From an uncultured Lachnospira sp. (GTDB lineage Bacteria > Bacillota > Clostridia > Lachnospirales > Lachnospiraceae), in NCBI GenBank assembly GCA_946186125.1, contig CAMHLZ010000021.1, positions 1 to 56,873 of the forward strand: a DNA stretch of 56,873 nt. The letters run 5' to 3'. Made by a program: the position numbers and the translations under genes. Shown here in pieces: positions 18,607 through 26,947 of this stretch (its first letter is position 1; every line of letters begins with the position of its first letter). A model generated the notes under the pieces. The model saw nothing but the letters and a program-made list of their open reading frames with translations, made no database searches and had not been told where the DNA came from.

Positions 18607-19101
18607 TTATTCTTTATGCACATAAACTTCGTATTCCTGTTCATCTGTATACGCACTTCCTTCTCTTGTAAAGCCGCATTTTTTTGCAAGGTATAACGAA
18701 GGCAGATTTTCTTTAAGAATAAAACTATACACCGTATTTACTTCCAATTCTCTTTTAGCATACATAATTATGGCATTTAAAGCTTCTGTTGCATAGCCCC
18801 TTCTCTGATAAGCTGCACCTATCACATATCCGGCTTCTACGCAAAATTCACCGTTATATTCCCGGTTACTAAGTCCTGCCCTGCCTATAATTGTTCCGTC
18901 TTTTTTCTGCAATATCCAGATTCCATATCCATAAAACCCATACATATTCTTAATATATGCTACGATAAATTCTTCCTCTTCCTTCCGGTCTTCGTAGAGC
19001 CCTTCCATATACTTGGTTATTGATGAATCTGAATATATATCATAAAGTGCATCTAAATCATCAAGACAGATTTCCCTTATGATGAGCCGCTCTGTCTCCA
19101 T
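18607..19101 (-). CDS. GNAT family N-acetyltransferase (RimJ/RimL-like)
   Basis: Acetyl-CoA-dependent acetyltransferase of 164 residues. The N-terminal TERLIIREICLDDLDALYDIY is typical of the RimJ/RimL branch, motif A is AYQRRGYATEALNAI near 100 (QRRGYA is the acetyl-CoA pyrophosphate loop), and NLPSLYLAKKCGFTREG is the C-terminal motif. The acceptor may be an amine on a protein or small molecule, unknown. It begins 6 bp after the HAD hydrolase stop, as the last gene of the zinc-ribbon/TPM/ppiB operon. Confidence 0.9.
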   Translation of the reverse strand: METERLIIREICLDDLDALYDIYSDSSITKYMEGLYEDRKEEEEFIVAYIKNMYGFYGYGIWILQKKDGTIIGRAGLSNREYNGEFCVEAGYVIGAAYQRRGYATEALNAIIMYAKRELEVNTVYSFILKENLPSLYLAKKCGFTREGSAYTDEQEYEVYVHKE

Positions 19102-19107
19102 TACAGT

Positions 19108-19782
19108 TCATGGTTCGCCGTTTGCGTGACAATATACCATATCTAAAAATTCTGTTTCTATCCCTGTAAAACTTTCCACCAGATAATCTGCCACCGACAA
19201 ATCCTGATCGCCGGAATTCTTATTTACAAAACCCACACATGCCATATTAGCATTTTTTGCGGCTTTTACACCATTTGCTGAATCCTCAATAACAAGACAT
19301 TCTCCACTTGTAACTCCAAGCTGATTCGCCGCCTTTATAAATACATCCGGTGCAGGCTTTGGATTTTTCACATCCTCACCACTTACTAATTTGTCAAAAT
19401 ACTCTTCTATCTGCAATTTTGAAACAACATCTTTAATAATTTCCAACGAGGAGGATGATGCCACCGCAAGCTTAATTTTTTTTCCATGAATCTTTTTTAC
19501 AAGCTCTACAGCTCCTTCAATGGTAGGATATCCTTCTTTTTCGATAATCGCATTAGAATAATCCCTTGACATATCACATAGTTCATCTACAGGCTTTTTT
19601 ATATCGTACTTTTCCGTCAATTCTTCCCACATAAATGCCAGAGTACTTCCTATAAATTTTTTATAATAGTCATATTCAAAATCATATCCGAACTCTGACA
19701 TTATTTGTTTGTTTGCCTGATAATGGACGGGTTCGGTATCAACCAATACCCCGTCCATATCAAATATAACCGCTTTTAACAT
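19108..19782 (-). CDS. HAD family phosphatase, beta-phosphoglucomutase-like
   Basis: Cytoplasmic haloacid dehalogenase-like hydrolase, 224 residues. Motif I is DMDGVLVDTEP (nucleophile Asp8, general acid Asp10), a C1 helical cap follows, motif II is Ser in AVASSSSLE, the motif III Lys is in KNPKPAPDVF and motif IV is VIEDSANG. This is the subfamily of beta-phosphoglucomutase and sugar-phosphate phosphatases; which one is not decidable from sequence alone. Its start codon overlaps the ppiB stop by 7 bp (ATGTTAA), showing translational coupling. Confidence 0.9.
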   Translation of the reverse strand: MLKAVIFDMDGVLVDTEPVHYQANKQIMSEFGYDFEYDYYKKFIGSTLAFMWEELTEKYDIKKPVDELCDMSRDYSNAIIEKEGYPTIEGAVELVKKIHGKKIKLAVASSSSLEIIKDVVSKLQIEEYFDKLVSGEDVKNPKPAPDVFIKAANQLGVTSGECLVIEDSANGVKAAKNANMACVGFVNKNSGDQDLSVADYLVESFTGIETEFLDMVYCHANGEP

Positions 19783-20300
19783 TTTTCCGGTTCCTCGTAT
19801 TCTACTCCGAATGTATCTACAGTTACACTCTTCATCACTACGTCTTCTAATGGTCTGTCCATATAGTCCGTAGGCATATCAGCGATAGCATTTACCACAT
19901 CCATACCTTCAATAACCTTTCCAAATGCTGCATAATCTCCGTCAAGATGCGGAGATGTCTGATGCATAATAAAGAACTGTGAGCCCGCTGAATCCGGATG
20001 CTGTGCCCTTGCCATTGATAAAACGCCCGGTGTATGCTTAAGTTCATTTACAAAACCATTTCTTGCAAATTCACCTTTTATTGAATATCCCGGATTTCCC
20101 ATACCTGTTCCCTCCGGACATCCGCCCTGAATCATAAAGCCTCTTATTACTCTATGAAAAATCAAACCGTCGTAGAACTTTTTATTAATTAAACTTATAT
20201 AATTCTTTACAGTGTTAGGTGCAATCTCCGGATATAACTCCGCTTTTATAATGCCTCCGTCTGCCATCTCAAATGTTACTATTGGATTCTTGTTTTCCAT
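19776..20300 (-). CDS. ppiB: Cyclophilin-type peptidyl-prolyl isomerase
   Basis: Catalyses cis-trans isomerisation of prolyl bonds. It is 174 residues with the cyclophilin core from residue 8: FHRVIRGFMIQGGCPEGTG carries the catalytic Arg, then SMARAQHPDSAGSQFFI and the HLDGDYAAFGKVIEG loop. There is no signal peptide, so it is cytoplasmic. An ATG at 20318 overlaps the GGAGG sequence, which instead serves the ATG at 20300 with an 11-nt spacing. It is the middle gene of the zinc-ribbon/TPM/ppiB/HAD/GNAT run. Confidence 0.95.
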   Translation of the reverse strand: MENKNPIVTFEMADGGIIKAELYPEIAPNTVKNYISLINKKFYDGLIFHRVIRGFMIQGGCPEGTGMGNPGYSIKGEFARNGFVNELKHTPGVLSMARAQHPDSAGSQFFIMHQTSPHLDGDYAAFGKVIEGMDVVNAIADMPTDYMDRPLEDVVMKSVTVDTFGVEYEEPEKC

Positions 20301-20326
20301 TTCAAATGTTTCCTCCATATATCAAA

Positions 20327-21196
20327 TTAGAATTTATGTCCGCCACCACCATGGCTTCGTCCACTGCTGCTGCTATGATATGAACCGCCACTGCGACCAC
20401 CGCCGCTTGAACTTTCAATCTTATGCTTTGTAACAGTAGTCCTTAAGAATATATCACTTTTATGATGAACTGTAAACTTATTATTATTCAAATATGTATT
20501 TGCATTTGCCGTCATCTTTGATTTATTACCTGATGCTATTATTAATACAATAATTGCACTGGTAAGCAAACCTATACCAAGATCCACAAAAATATTTTTC
20601 AAAGGACTCTTTTTTCTTGAATTATCAAAATCGTGAGCATTTATATAATCCGCATAATCCGTGTAGTTTTCTGCAAACCATGGATTAACCTGTTCTGAAT
20701 AGTTTTCATTTATATAATGTACATGATTTTCTACTTCTTCAATAAATTTTTTTGATGCGCCATAATAATCATGCGAACCCATAAGGTCATCAAGTTCACA
20801 TGATATATCTTCTATATCATCATCGTTAAAATATTGAATAGCAATACCACAGGTGTTAATATAAAATTCTCTGTTATCCATATCGATAACAAACAGCACT
20901 CCGGAATATCCCTGGTCAAATCCGTATCCATACTTATCATAAAAGGCATCTGAAAAATCCCTGGTTGATAAGCCCATTGTATCATTTACAGTTAATACTC
21001 CTACATCCAGCTTTGTGGTTTTTGCCGCAGAAACGCATCTTGTCTGCAGTTCTTCTGCCTCTGACTCTTTAAAAAGTTCTGCCAGGTCATAAACTTTGAC
21101 TGCGTTTTCGTCAAAAATTCTGGTATAACCACAAAGCATTACATATACCAAACCAATTATAAGGAGTGATAATGCTAATTTTTTCTTTTTCATCAT
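20327..21196 (-). CDS. TPM-domain membrane protein (YgcG-like)
   Basis: Membrane protein of 289 residues. It has a signal anchor (about 6-24), an extracytoplasmic TPM domain (about 35-165, with VLFVIDMDNREFYINTCG), a second membrane helix near 205-223, and a Gly/Ser/His-rich tail ending SGRSHGGGGHKF. TPM domains occur in YgcG-like proteins and the plant photosystem II repair factor TLP18.3; biochemical function is poorly defined. The low-complexity tail is usual in this family. It follows the zinc-ribbon gene by 10 bp, a pairing that suggests a joint membrane task. GGAGG is 6 nt from the start. Confidence 0.85.
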   Translation of the reverse strand: MMKKKKLALSLLIIGLVYVMLCGYTRIFDENAVKVYDLAELFKESEAEELQTRCVSAAKTTKLDVGVLTVNDTMGLSTRDFSDAFYDKYGYGFDQGYSGVLFVIDMDNREFYINTCGIAIQYFNDDDIEDISCELDDLMGSHDYYGASKKFIEEVENHVHYINENYSEQVNPWFAENYTDYADYINAHDFDNSRKKSPLKNIFVDLGIGLLTSAIIVLIIASGNKSKMTANANTYLNNNKFTVHHKSDIFLRTTVTKHKIESSSGGGRSGGSYHSSSSGRSHGGGGHKF

Positions 21197-21206
21197 ATGT
21201 CTCCTC

Positions 21207-22259
21207 CTATAAAAATCTTCCTACTAAAAATAATATAGCAGTGATAACAATCGTTAAGCCTACATACCAGCCAATCATTTTCCCTTTTGACAAAGGTCTG
21301 TCAGCAACTATTTTTCCAGTCTGACCATTCATTGCAAAAAGAAAATCTTTATCATTGTATCTGAGATTTAAAATCCAAACAGGCATAAGCATATACTCAG
21401 CCTTCAGCTTACTAAGCATTGAATTCTGTCTCGTTATATTTACAGTTGCATAACCTGATATTGTACTTTTGGTCGTGTCTAAAATATATTGGCGTATTCT
21501 TTTCTCAGCTCTCGGTGAAAGCTGCTCTGCCGTATAGTTATATTTTTCTGAATAATATCCTGATAAGTACGGCATCTCAAAATCTGTTATTTCGTTATAA
21601 TTATACGGTTCAACTTTATCCATTACATCATCAGGCATTTTTTCAGATGCATCCGTCGGAAGTTTGTCATATTCAGCTTCAACATCTCTTGTAACAATAT
21701 AATGATCTGTGTATGTATATTCATAGTCCCCTTTTCTGGAATGTCTTACTTTTGTACAATCCGCCGTCAAATTCATCCTCGCATTATAATCATACATCCA
21801 AAACGGAACATACATACCCGTAATCTTTTCAATAGTAGCATTAGAGCTAAACAATGACGGAGTAAATAATCCTTTTTTTGCCCACTCTCTATATTTTTCT
21901 ACAGCAGACTGCTTATTTATCTTAAATGGTATCAGATGCTTTGGTGCCAACGCTCCAGTCAGACGATTTTGAACCATGTTTGGTCTCCCGCAAAAACTGC
22001 AGAATGTCGCTGATGTGTTTTCATCTGTTAATATTTCTGCACCACATGACGAACATTTAAATGTAACAAAATCAGCAGTTTCACCCGTCTCGGTAAAATC
22101 CCCCTCAACCTGTTCACCCGTATCAACATTAAACTTGCTTATTTCTTCCAGTTCTTCAACAGTAAGTTCCGTACCGCAATGTTCGCAGACCATTTTTTGT
22201 TTTTCACCATTAAACTCCATAGGTGCGCTACATCCCGGACATTGATATGATCTAACCAT
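21207..22259 (-). CDS. Double zinc-ribbon membrane protein
   Basis: 350 residues, function not known. The N-terminus has two zinc ribbons: CPGC/CEHC (about residues 8-31) and CSSC/CSFC (about 69-92). A beta-rich region of about 210 residues follows, with GMYVPFWMYDY and VWILNLRY elements, and one membrane helix closes the protein (about 328-347, followed by GRFL). The second ribbon resembles the TFIIB type but nothing else suggests a transcription role. The C-terminal anchor leaves the ribbons in the cytoplasm if the tail is outside. AGGAGG is about 8 nt before the ATG; it is first in its operon. Confidence 0.82.
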   Translation of the reverse strand: MVRSYQCPGCSAPMEFNGEKQKMVCEHCGTELTVEELEEISKFNVDTGEQVEGDFTETGETADFVTFKCSSCGAEILTDENTSATFCSFCGRPNMVQNRLTGALAPKHLIPFKINKQSAVEKYREWAKKGLFTPSLFSSNATIEKITGMYVPFWMYDYNARMNLTADCTKVRHSRKGDYEYTYTDHYIVTRDVEAEYDKLPTDASEKMPDDVMDKVEPYNYNEITDFEMPYLSGYYSEKYNYTAEQLSPRAEKRIRQYILDTTKSTISGYATVNITRQNSMLSKLKAEYMLMPVWILNLRYNDKDFLFAMNGQTGKIVADRPLSKGKMIGWYVGLTIVITAILFLVGRFL

Positions 22260-22290
22260 ATATCCTTCCTCCTAAATACTTTCTCATATA

Positions 22291-22319
22291 ATAGTACCAA
22301 AACCAGACAATAATGTCTA
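22291..22319 (-). promoter_or_regulatory. Promoter of the zinc-ribbon/TPM/ppiB operon
   Basis: TAGACA (22319-22314) and TACTAT (22296-22291) with a 17-bp spacer, plus an extended -10 TGG directly before TACTAT. Confidence 0.6.
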
Positions 22320-22531
22320 TATTTTTTCCTTGTTCATTTTTTGTTCACTTTTTATTTAATAAGCTTTTACATTATAAACATTCTTTATTCAATAATAACT
22401 AGTATACTTACATCATAGTAAATAGTAACAACGCAAGTTACTTTTCTAAACTTTTTTCATAATATTGAGTTAATGTAATATTAACTCTCCTCCCTTTTTA
22501 TATTATACAAAACCAACAATGAACTAGAACG
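22320..22531. other. AT-rich intergenic stretch without a gene
   Basis: Between the zinc-ribbon promoter and the glnN terminators I see no coding frame with a ribosome site. It contains a short hairpin GAGTTAAT/ATTAACTC (22467-22487) and two TTGTTCA copies 13 bp apart near 22328-22348. No known RNA family is recognisable. Confidence 0.6.
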
Positions 22532-22560
22532 AAAAAAGATGTACCGCATGCATCTTTTTT
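22532..22560 (-). terminator. Second (back-up) terminator of glnN
   Basis: AAAAAAGATG pairs with CATCTTTTTT around a 9-nt loop. The symmetrical A and T tracts allow use in either direction. Confidence 0.6.
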
Positions 22561-22580
22561 TGTTTGTGCATTCTTTTCGC

Positions 22581-22618
22581 AAAAAAAGAAACGGGCCGGA
22601 AATCATTTCCCGGTCCGT
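22581..22618 (-). terminator. Terminator of glnN
   Basis: On the minus strand ACGGACCGG pairs with CCGGCCCGT (one mismatch) and is followed by TTCTTTTTTT, 21 bp after the glnN stop codon. Confidence 0.85.
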
Positions 22619-22638
22619 CTTTATACTTTTATTTAATA

Positions 22639-24759
22639 TTATACTTCGAAAATCAAATCTCCGTATGAAGGCATTGGCCATGCTTCTTTGTCAACAATCA
22701 TCTCTAATTTATCAACCGGACTTCTTAATGCTTCCATTGCAGGTTTTACCTCATCCTTAAAGAATATAGCCTTTTCTCTGCCCTCCTCTTTTGTAGCGGC
22801 CTGTGCCACTATATCCTGAAGTTTTGACAATGCAACCTTTGTATCTGAAAGAAGTGCCGATGTTTCCTGTAAAAGCTCTGTCTGAACGCTAACGTCAGCA
22901 TCAGGGCATGCAGCCGTTACTTCATTAATAGAACCTGCAAGATCTATAGTTGCCTTGATAACAGACGGAATAATCTGCTTTCCTGCTATGTCAATCATAG
23001 CTCTCGCTTCAATATTAAGTGCTTTTGAATATGACTCATACTGTACTTCTGAACGTGACTCAAGCTCAGCCTTTGTAAATACGCCAAATTTTTCAAACAG
23101 TTTTACTGATTTTTCAGTAGTAAGTGCAGGAACTGCATCTACCATAGTCTTTAAGTTCGGAAGACCTCTTCTTGCCGCCTCTTCTACCCATTCATCAGAA
23201 TATCCGTCACCGTTAAATATAATTCTCTGATGTTCAATAGCGAGTTTCTTAATCAAATCATGTACTGCTTTATCAAAATCATCTGCTTTTTCAAGTTCAT
23301 CTGCAATATCACAAAATGCCTCAGCAACAATAGTGTTAAGAACAACGTTCGGGCTTGCAACCGAATCAGATGATCCTACACTACGGAACTCAAACTTATT
23401 ACCCGTGAATGCAAACGGAGATGTTCTGTTTCTGTCTGTAGCATCTTTATGTATATTTGGTAATGTTGAAACTCCTGTCTCTAACTTTCCTGCTTTAAGA
23501 CTGCTTGTAGCATTTCCTGTGCTGATAAGCTGATTTACAACGTCACCAAGCTGATCACCAAGGAACATTGATATAATTGCAGGTGGTGCCTCATTTGCAC
23601 CAAGTCTGTGGTCATTACCAGGGTTGCCTGCCGATTCACGAAGAAGGTCTGCATGAGTATCTATAGCTTTCATTATTGCAGTAAGTACAAGTAAAAACTG
23701 TATATTTTCGTGAGGCGTTTTTCCAGGCTCAAGGAGGTTAATTCCGTCATTTGTAGTAAGTGACCAGTTGTTGTGTTTTCCTGAACCATTTACTCCTGCA
23801 AACGGTTTTTCATGAAGCAGGCAGACAAGTCCATGTTTTCCTGCAACTCTCTTCATCATCTCCATAACAAGCTGATTATGGTCTACCGCAATGTTAGCTT
23901 CTTCATAGACCGGTGCCAGCTCGTGCTGTGCAGGTGCAACTTCATTGTGCTGTGTCTTTGCAGGAACACCAAGCTTCCACAACTCTTCATTAAGATCCTT
24001 CATGTAAGCTGCGATTCTTTCACGAATGATTCCAAAATAATGATCATCAAGCTCCTGTCCCTTCGGTGGCATGGCACCAAACAAAGTACGCCCCGTAAAT
24101 ATAAGGTCTTTTCTCTTTAAATATTTATCTCTGTCAACAAGGAAGTATTCCTGCTCAGAGCCGACAGAAGGAGTTACCTTAGTCGATGTTGTATTTCCAA
24201 ATAATCTTAATATTCTAAGTGCCTGAGTGCTTACCGCTTCCATAGATCTTAACAATGGTGTCTTTTTATCAAGCGCCTCACCTGTGTATGAACAGAACGC
24301 CGTAGGTATGCAAAGAATTGCTCCTGCAGCACCTTTCTTAATAAATGCAGGTGACGTGCAGTCCCATGCTGTATATCCTCTGGCCTCAAATGTGGCTCTA
24401 AGACCTCCTGTCGGGAATGAAGATGCATCAGGCTCTCCTTTTATCAATTCTTTTCCTGAAAATTCCATAAGCACCTTACCGTCTGCCTTTGGTGATGATA
24501 CAAACGAATCATGTTTTTCAGCTGTTACGCCTGTCAATGGCTGGAACCAGTGAGTATAATGAGTTGCTCCTAATTCTATAGCCCAGTCTTTCATGGCATT
24601 TGCAACCACATCTGCTACCTGTATATTCAGCTGTGCTCCCTCGTCTATTACTTTTCTTAATTCCTTATAAATCTGCTTTGGCAAACGCTCCTTCATAACG
24701 GTATCGTTAAATACATATTCACCAAATGATTCTGCTACGTTAAATACTGTTTCACTCAT
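22639..24759 (-). CDS. glnN: Glutamine synthetase type III
   Basis: Makes glutamine from glutamate, ammonia and ATP; central nitrogen assimilation. It is 706 residues, the length of the GSIII family and far longer than GSI or GSII. Family landmarks include the N-terminal GSIII-specific region with [18 protein letters not shown] near 85, [19 protein letters not shown] near 120, the catalytic-core stretch [19 protein letters not shown] near 265, [12 protein letters not shown] near 325 and [14 protein letters not shown] near 395. The gene is monocistronic, with its own promoter, a leader of about 180 nt that contains an intrinsic terminator, and tandem terminators behind it. That leader suggests attenuation control by nitrogen status, which is inference. 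Confidence 0.96.
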   Translation of the reverse strand: MSETVFNVAESFGEYVFNDTVMKERLPKQIYKELRKVIDEGAQLNIQVADVVANAMKDWAIELGATHYTHWFQPLTGVTAEKHDSFVSSPKADGKVLMEFSGKELIKGEPDASSFPTGGLRATFEARGYTAWDCTSPAFIKKGAAGAILCIPTAFCSYTGEALDKKTPLLRSMEAVSTQALRILRLFGNTTSTKVTPSVGSEQEYFLVDRDKYLKRKDLIFTGRTLFGAMPPKGQELDDHYFGIIRERIAAYMKDLNEELWKLGVPAKTQHNEVAPAQHELAPVYEEANIAVDHNQLVMEMMKRVAGKHGLVCLLHEKPFAGVNGSGKHNNWSLTTNDGINLLEPGKTPHENIQFLLVLTAIMKAIDTHADLLRESAGNPGNDHRLGANEAPPAIISMFLGDQLGDVVNQLISTGNATSSLKAGKLETGVSTLPNIHKDATDRNRTSPFAFTGNKFEFRSVGSSDSVASPNVVLNTIVAEAFCDIADELEKADDFDKAVHDLIKKLAIEHQRIIFNGDGYSDEWVEEAARRGLPNLKTMVDAVPALTTEKSVKLFEKFGVFTKAELESRSEVQYESYSKALNIEARAMIDIAGKQIIPSVIKATIDLAGSINEVTAACPDADVSVQTELLQETSALLSDTKVALSKLQDIVAQAATKEEGREKAIFFKDEVKPAMEALRSPVDKLEMIVDKEAWPMPSYGDLIFEV

Positions 24760-24836
24760 CTTGCACTACATTCCTTTCCACTAATTACTTTTTATCATTA
24801 TTTTATTTGCGATTTTTGTGCACATGCGCACAGCAA

Positions 24837-24871
24837 ATAAAAAATGCGTCCACGAATAAAACCGTGAACGC
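24837..24871 (-). promoter_or_regulatory. Leader terminator with competing hairpin, upstream of glnN
   Basis: In the glnN leader (minus strand) GCGTTCACG pairs with CGTGGACGC around an 8-nt loop and is followed by TTTTTTATTTG, an intrinsic terminator about 78 nt before the start codon. An overlapping hairpin, GAAC-AATGGC-GTTC (24867-24880), would use the same GTTC and so exclude the terminator. Its hexaloop has A at 1 and G at 4, as in ANTAR-protein RNA sites. Upstream is another hairpin, AGCG-GGTT-CGCT (24905-24916). The arrangement suggests attenuation. Confidence 0.5.
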
Positions 24872-24949
24872 CATTGTTCCTAAAATTATATCCAAGAAAT
24901 CGAGCGAACCCGCTAGCTTGATTCTCACTTCAATCTCTATCTGTTTAAT

Positions 24950-24978
24950 AAAATACACTATTTAAAATGAAATTGCAA
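24950..24978 (-). promoter_or_regulatory. Promoter of glnN
   Basis: TTGCAA (24978-24973) and TATTTT (24955-24950) with a 17-bp spacer. Transcription would start near 24942 and include the structured leader. Confidence 0.5.
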
Positions 24979-25021
24979 GCACTTTTTTTGTTTTATTTTA
25001 AAAAATTTCTTAAAAACCTGA

Positions 25022-25846
25022 TTAACCTGCCTGTTCATCGACTATTTCTTCACCTCTGACAAGCTGCACAACAAATCTTCTACTCTCATCATTTCTTCTT
25101 GTACAGGTACATAATGTAACTATGTGATCTGTAAGCTGTATACCCTGAACATCCGTAGAATACAATTTTCTCGCCCAGCATCCGTCAACATACCTCTGAA
25201 AATCTTCATCCGTAGGGAAATCATATGTAAACGTGTCACCCACTGCATCTGTCTCGTATGCCGCAAATACATAGTATTTATAATGCTTATATCCCACATA
25301 TATATCAAATGTCGGGTTCTGTTCATAATACGATCTCGAAGAATATTGTGTCAGTGAGCCAAACATGGCATAATTTACCATATCGTGTCCGTAAATTATA
25401 CAATTACGTGCTTCGAGACCTTCCGGTATTCTATAATCTATGAAAATTGAACCATTTTTATTCTGCGAATAATATGCCGTATGCTCCAGATAATAGTCAT
25501 TATCCGTTCCCTGAAGTATAGGGTAGCTTATTGAATTTCCCTGGGAAATCCATCCTTTTGAGTCGGAATTTATCGCAAGCATACTATCATAATTCCAAAC
25601 CCATTCTGCACCCTTGTTATTGTTGGAAATTATAATATTTCCATCTGAATCTACTTCCGTTGACTGCTGACATGAAAAATCCGGAATTTCAAACAGGCTG
25701 TTAAGATCTTCGTAGTCTTCATCACCCTCCTTGTAATCCAGATAGACATTCGTCATCTCATAACTTGCATATGTAAACACACACAAAGCGCCTATCATGA
25801 TTACTTTTCTTATAATATCAGGAATTTTGATTTTATTTTTAAACAT
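25022..25846 (-). CDS. srtB: Class B sortase
   Basis: Membrane-bound transpeptidase that attaches surface proteins to the wall or polymerises them, 274 residues. It has an N-terminal signal anchor (about 8-30) and the SrtB catalytic domain from about 85: GWISQGNSISYPILQG, catalytic His in CIIYGHDM, Cys in VTLCTC and Arg in ESRRFVV. GGAGG is 6 nt before the ATG at 25846, so upstream in-frame codons are not used. No protein with an evident sorting signal is encoded next to it. It lies behind the fba terminator and a second long hairpin, with no visible promoter, so expression may depend on read-through. Confidence 0.92.
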   Translation of the reverse strand: MFKNKIKIPDIIRKVIMIGALCVFTYASYEMTNVYLDYKEGDEDYEDLNSLFEIPDFSCQQSTEVDSDGNIIISNNNKGAEWVWNYDSMLAINSDSKGWISQGNSISYPILQGTDNDYYLEHTAYYSQNKNGSIFIDYRIPEGLEARNCIIYGHDMVNYAMFGSLTQYSSRSYYEQNPTFDIYVGYKHYKYYVFAAYETDAVGDTFTYDFPTDEDFQRYVDGCWARKLYSTDVQGIQLTDHIVTLCTCTRRNDESRRFVVQLVRGEEIVDEQAG

Positions 25847-25863
25847 TGACTTCCTCCTAAAGC

Positions 25864-25906
25864 TTTTCCCTCTGTAGGAAATCATGTATTTCCTACAGAG
25901 GGAAAA
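25864..25906. repeat. Perfect 19-bp hairpin just before the sortase ribosome site
   Basis: TTTTCCCTCTGTAGGAAAT at 25864-25882 is the exact reverse complement of 25888-25906, with a 5-nt loop. On the sortase-sense strand no T tract follows, so it is not a typical terminator. It shares the TAGGAAAT/ATTTCCTA core with the palindrome at 16915-16963. Confidence 0.7.
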
Positions 25907-25930
25907 ACCCGATGCATGACATCGGGTTTT
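25904..25930 (-). terminator. Terminator of fba
   Basis: AAAACCCGATG and CATCGGGTTTT form a perfect 11-bp stem with a 5-nt loop, ending in a run of T on the minus strand. Confidence 0.88.
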
Positions 25931-25952
25931 GCATTCATATCATTACCTGATT

Positions 25953-26816
25953 CTACGCTTTTCCTACTGAACCAAATAATTCCATTTTCTCTTTTACAGT
26001 TGCTTTAATAGCTTCTGCACCAGGAGCAAGAAGTTTACGTGGGTCAAATCCCTTGCCTTCAAGATCCTTCTTATCTTCGATATATTTTCTTGTAGCTTCA
26101 GCAAATGCAAGCTGGCACTCTGTATTAACGTTAATCTTAGCTACACCAAGAGAGATAGCTTTCTTAATCATATCTTCAGGGATTCCTGTTCCACCATGAA
26201 GTACTAACGGCATATCTCCTGTAAGCTTCTGGATGGCATCAAGTGTCTCAAAGCTTAATCCTTCCCAGTTATCAGGATATTTTCCGTGGATGTTACCGAT
26301 ACCTGCTGCAAGCATTGTAACTCCCAAATCAGCGATTGACTTACACTCATTAGGATCTGCACACTCACCCTTTCCTATAACGCCGTCTTCTTCTCCACCG
26401 ATAGAACCTACTTCAGCTTCGATAGACATTCCCTTTTCGTTTGCAATCTTAACGAGTTCTTTTGTCTTCTCGATGTTCTCATCAATTGGATAGTGTGAAC
26501 CGTCAAACATGATTGAGGAAAATCCTGCTTCTACACATTTTAAACATCCTTCGTAGCTGCCATGGTCAAGATGTAACGCAACAGGAACAGTGATGTTTAA
26601 TTCCTCTAACATTCCGTTTACCATTCCTACAACTGTCTTATATCCTGTCATATATTTTCCTGCACCCTCTGAAACACCGAGAATTACAGGAGAATTTAAT
26701 TCCTGAGCTGTTAATAAGATTGACTTTGTCCATTCAAGATTGTTGATGTTAAACTGTCCAACAGCATACTTTCCTGCTTTTGCCTTAGTTAACATTTCTT
26801 TTGCTGAAACTAACAT
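25953..26816 (-). CDS. fba: Class II fructose-bisphosphate aldolase
   Basis: Zinc-dependent glycolytic enzyme cleaving fructose 1,6-bisphosphate to DHAP and glyceraldehyde 3-phosphate. It is 287 residues. The catalytic Asp and a zinc His are in HLDHGS near 83, further zinc ligands are in GNIHGKYP near 178 and VLHGGTG near 208, and KINVNTECQ carries phosphate-binding residues. The close relatives tagatose-bisphosphate aldolases share these motifs, but the absence of tagatose genes and the stand-alone position favour Fba. GGAGG lies 8 nt before the start, and the gene has its own promoter and terminator. Confidence 0.95.
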   Translation of the reverse strand: MLVSAKEMLTKAKAGKYAVGQFNINNLEWTKSILLTAQELNSPVILGVSEGAGKYMTGYKTVVGMVNGMLEELNITVPVALHLDHGSYEGCLKCVEAGFSSIMFDGSHYPIDENIEKTKELVKIANEKGMSIEAEVGSIGGEEDGVIGKGECADPNECKSIADLGVTMLAAGIGNIHGKYPDNWEGLSFETLDAIQKLTGDMPLVLHGGTGIPEDMIKKAISLGVAKINVNTECQLAFAEATRKYIEDKKDLEGKGFDPRKLLAPGAEAIKATVKEKMELFGSVGKA

Positions 26817-26855
26817 TTTTTTACCTCCGTATATTCGTGAAAATTTTCAACATTT

Positions 26856-26884
26856 ATTATAACCTATTTTTTATTGATTGAAAA
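26856..26884 (-). promoter_or_regulatory. Promoter of fba
   Basis: TTTTCA (26884-26879) and TATAAT (26861-26856) with a 17-bp spacer, about 40 bp before the start codon. Confidence 0.65.
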
Positions 26885-26947
26885 CATTTTTTCATATTTT
26901 TTTATGATTGGAATAAAATTGTTAGCAACGCCTTCAATACATCCCTA

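Noticed and set aside
22421-22431. Fragment AATAGTAACAA resembling the end of the 17146-17297 element
   Set aside because: An 11-base match in an AT-rich gap, with no partner arm nearby, can occur by chance.
22481-22681. Minus-strand ORF of 66 codons overlapping the glnN end
   Set aside because: It spans the glnN terminators and reads out of frame into glnN; no recognised protein.
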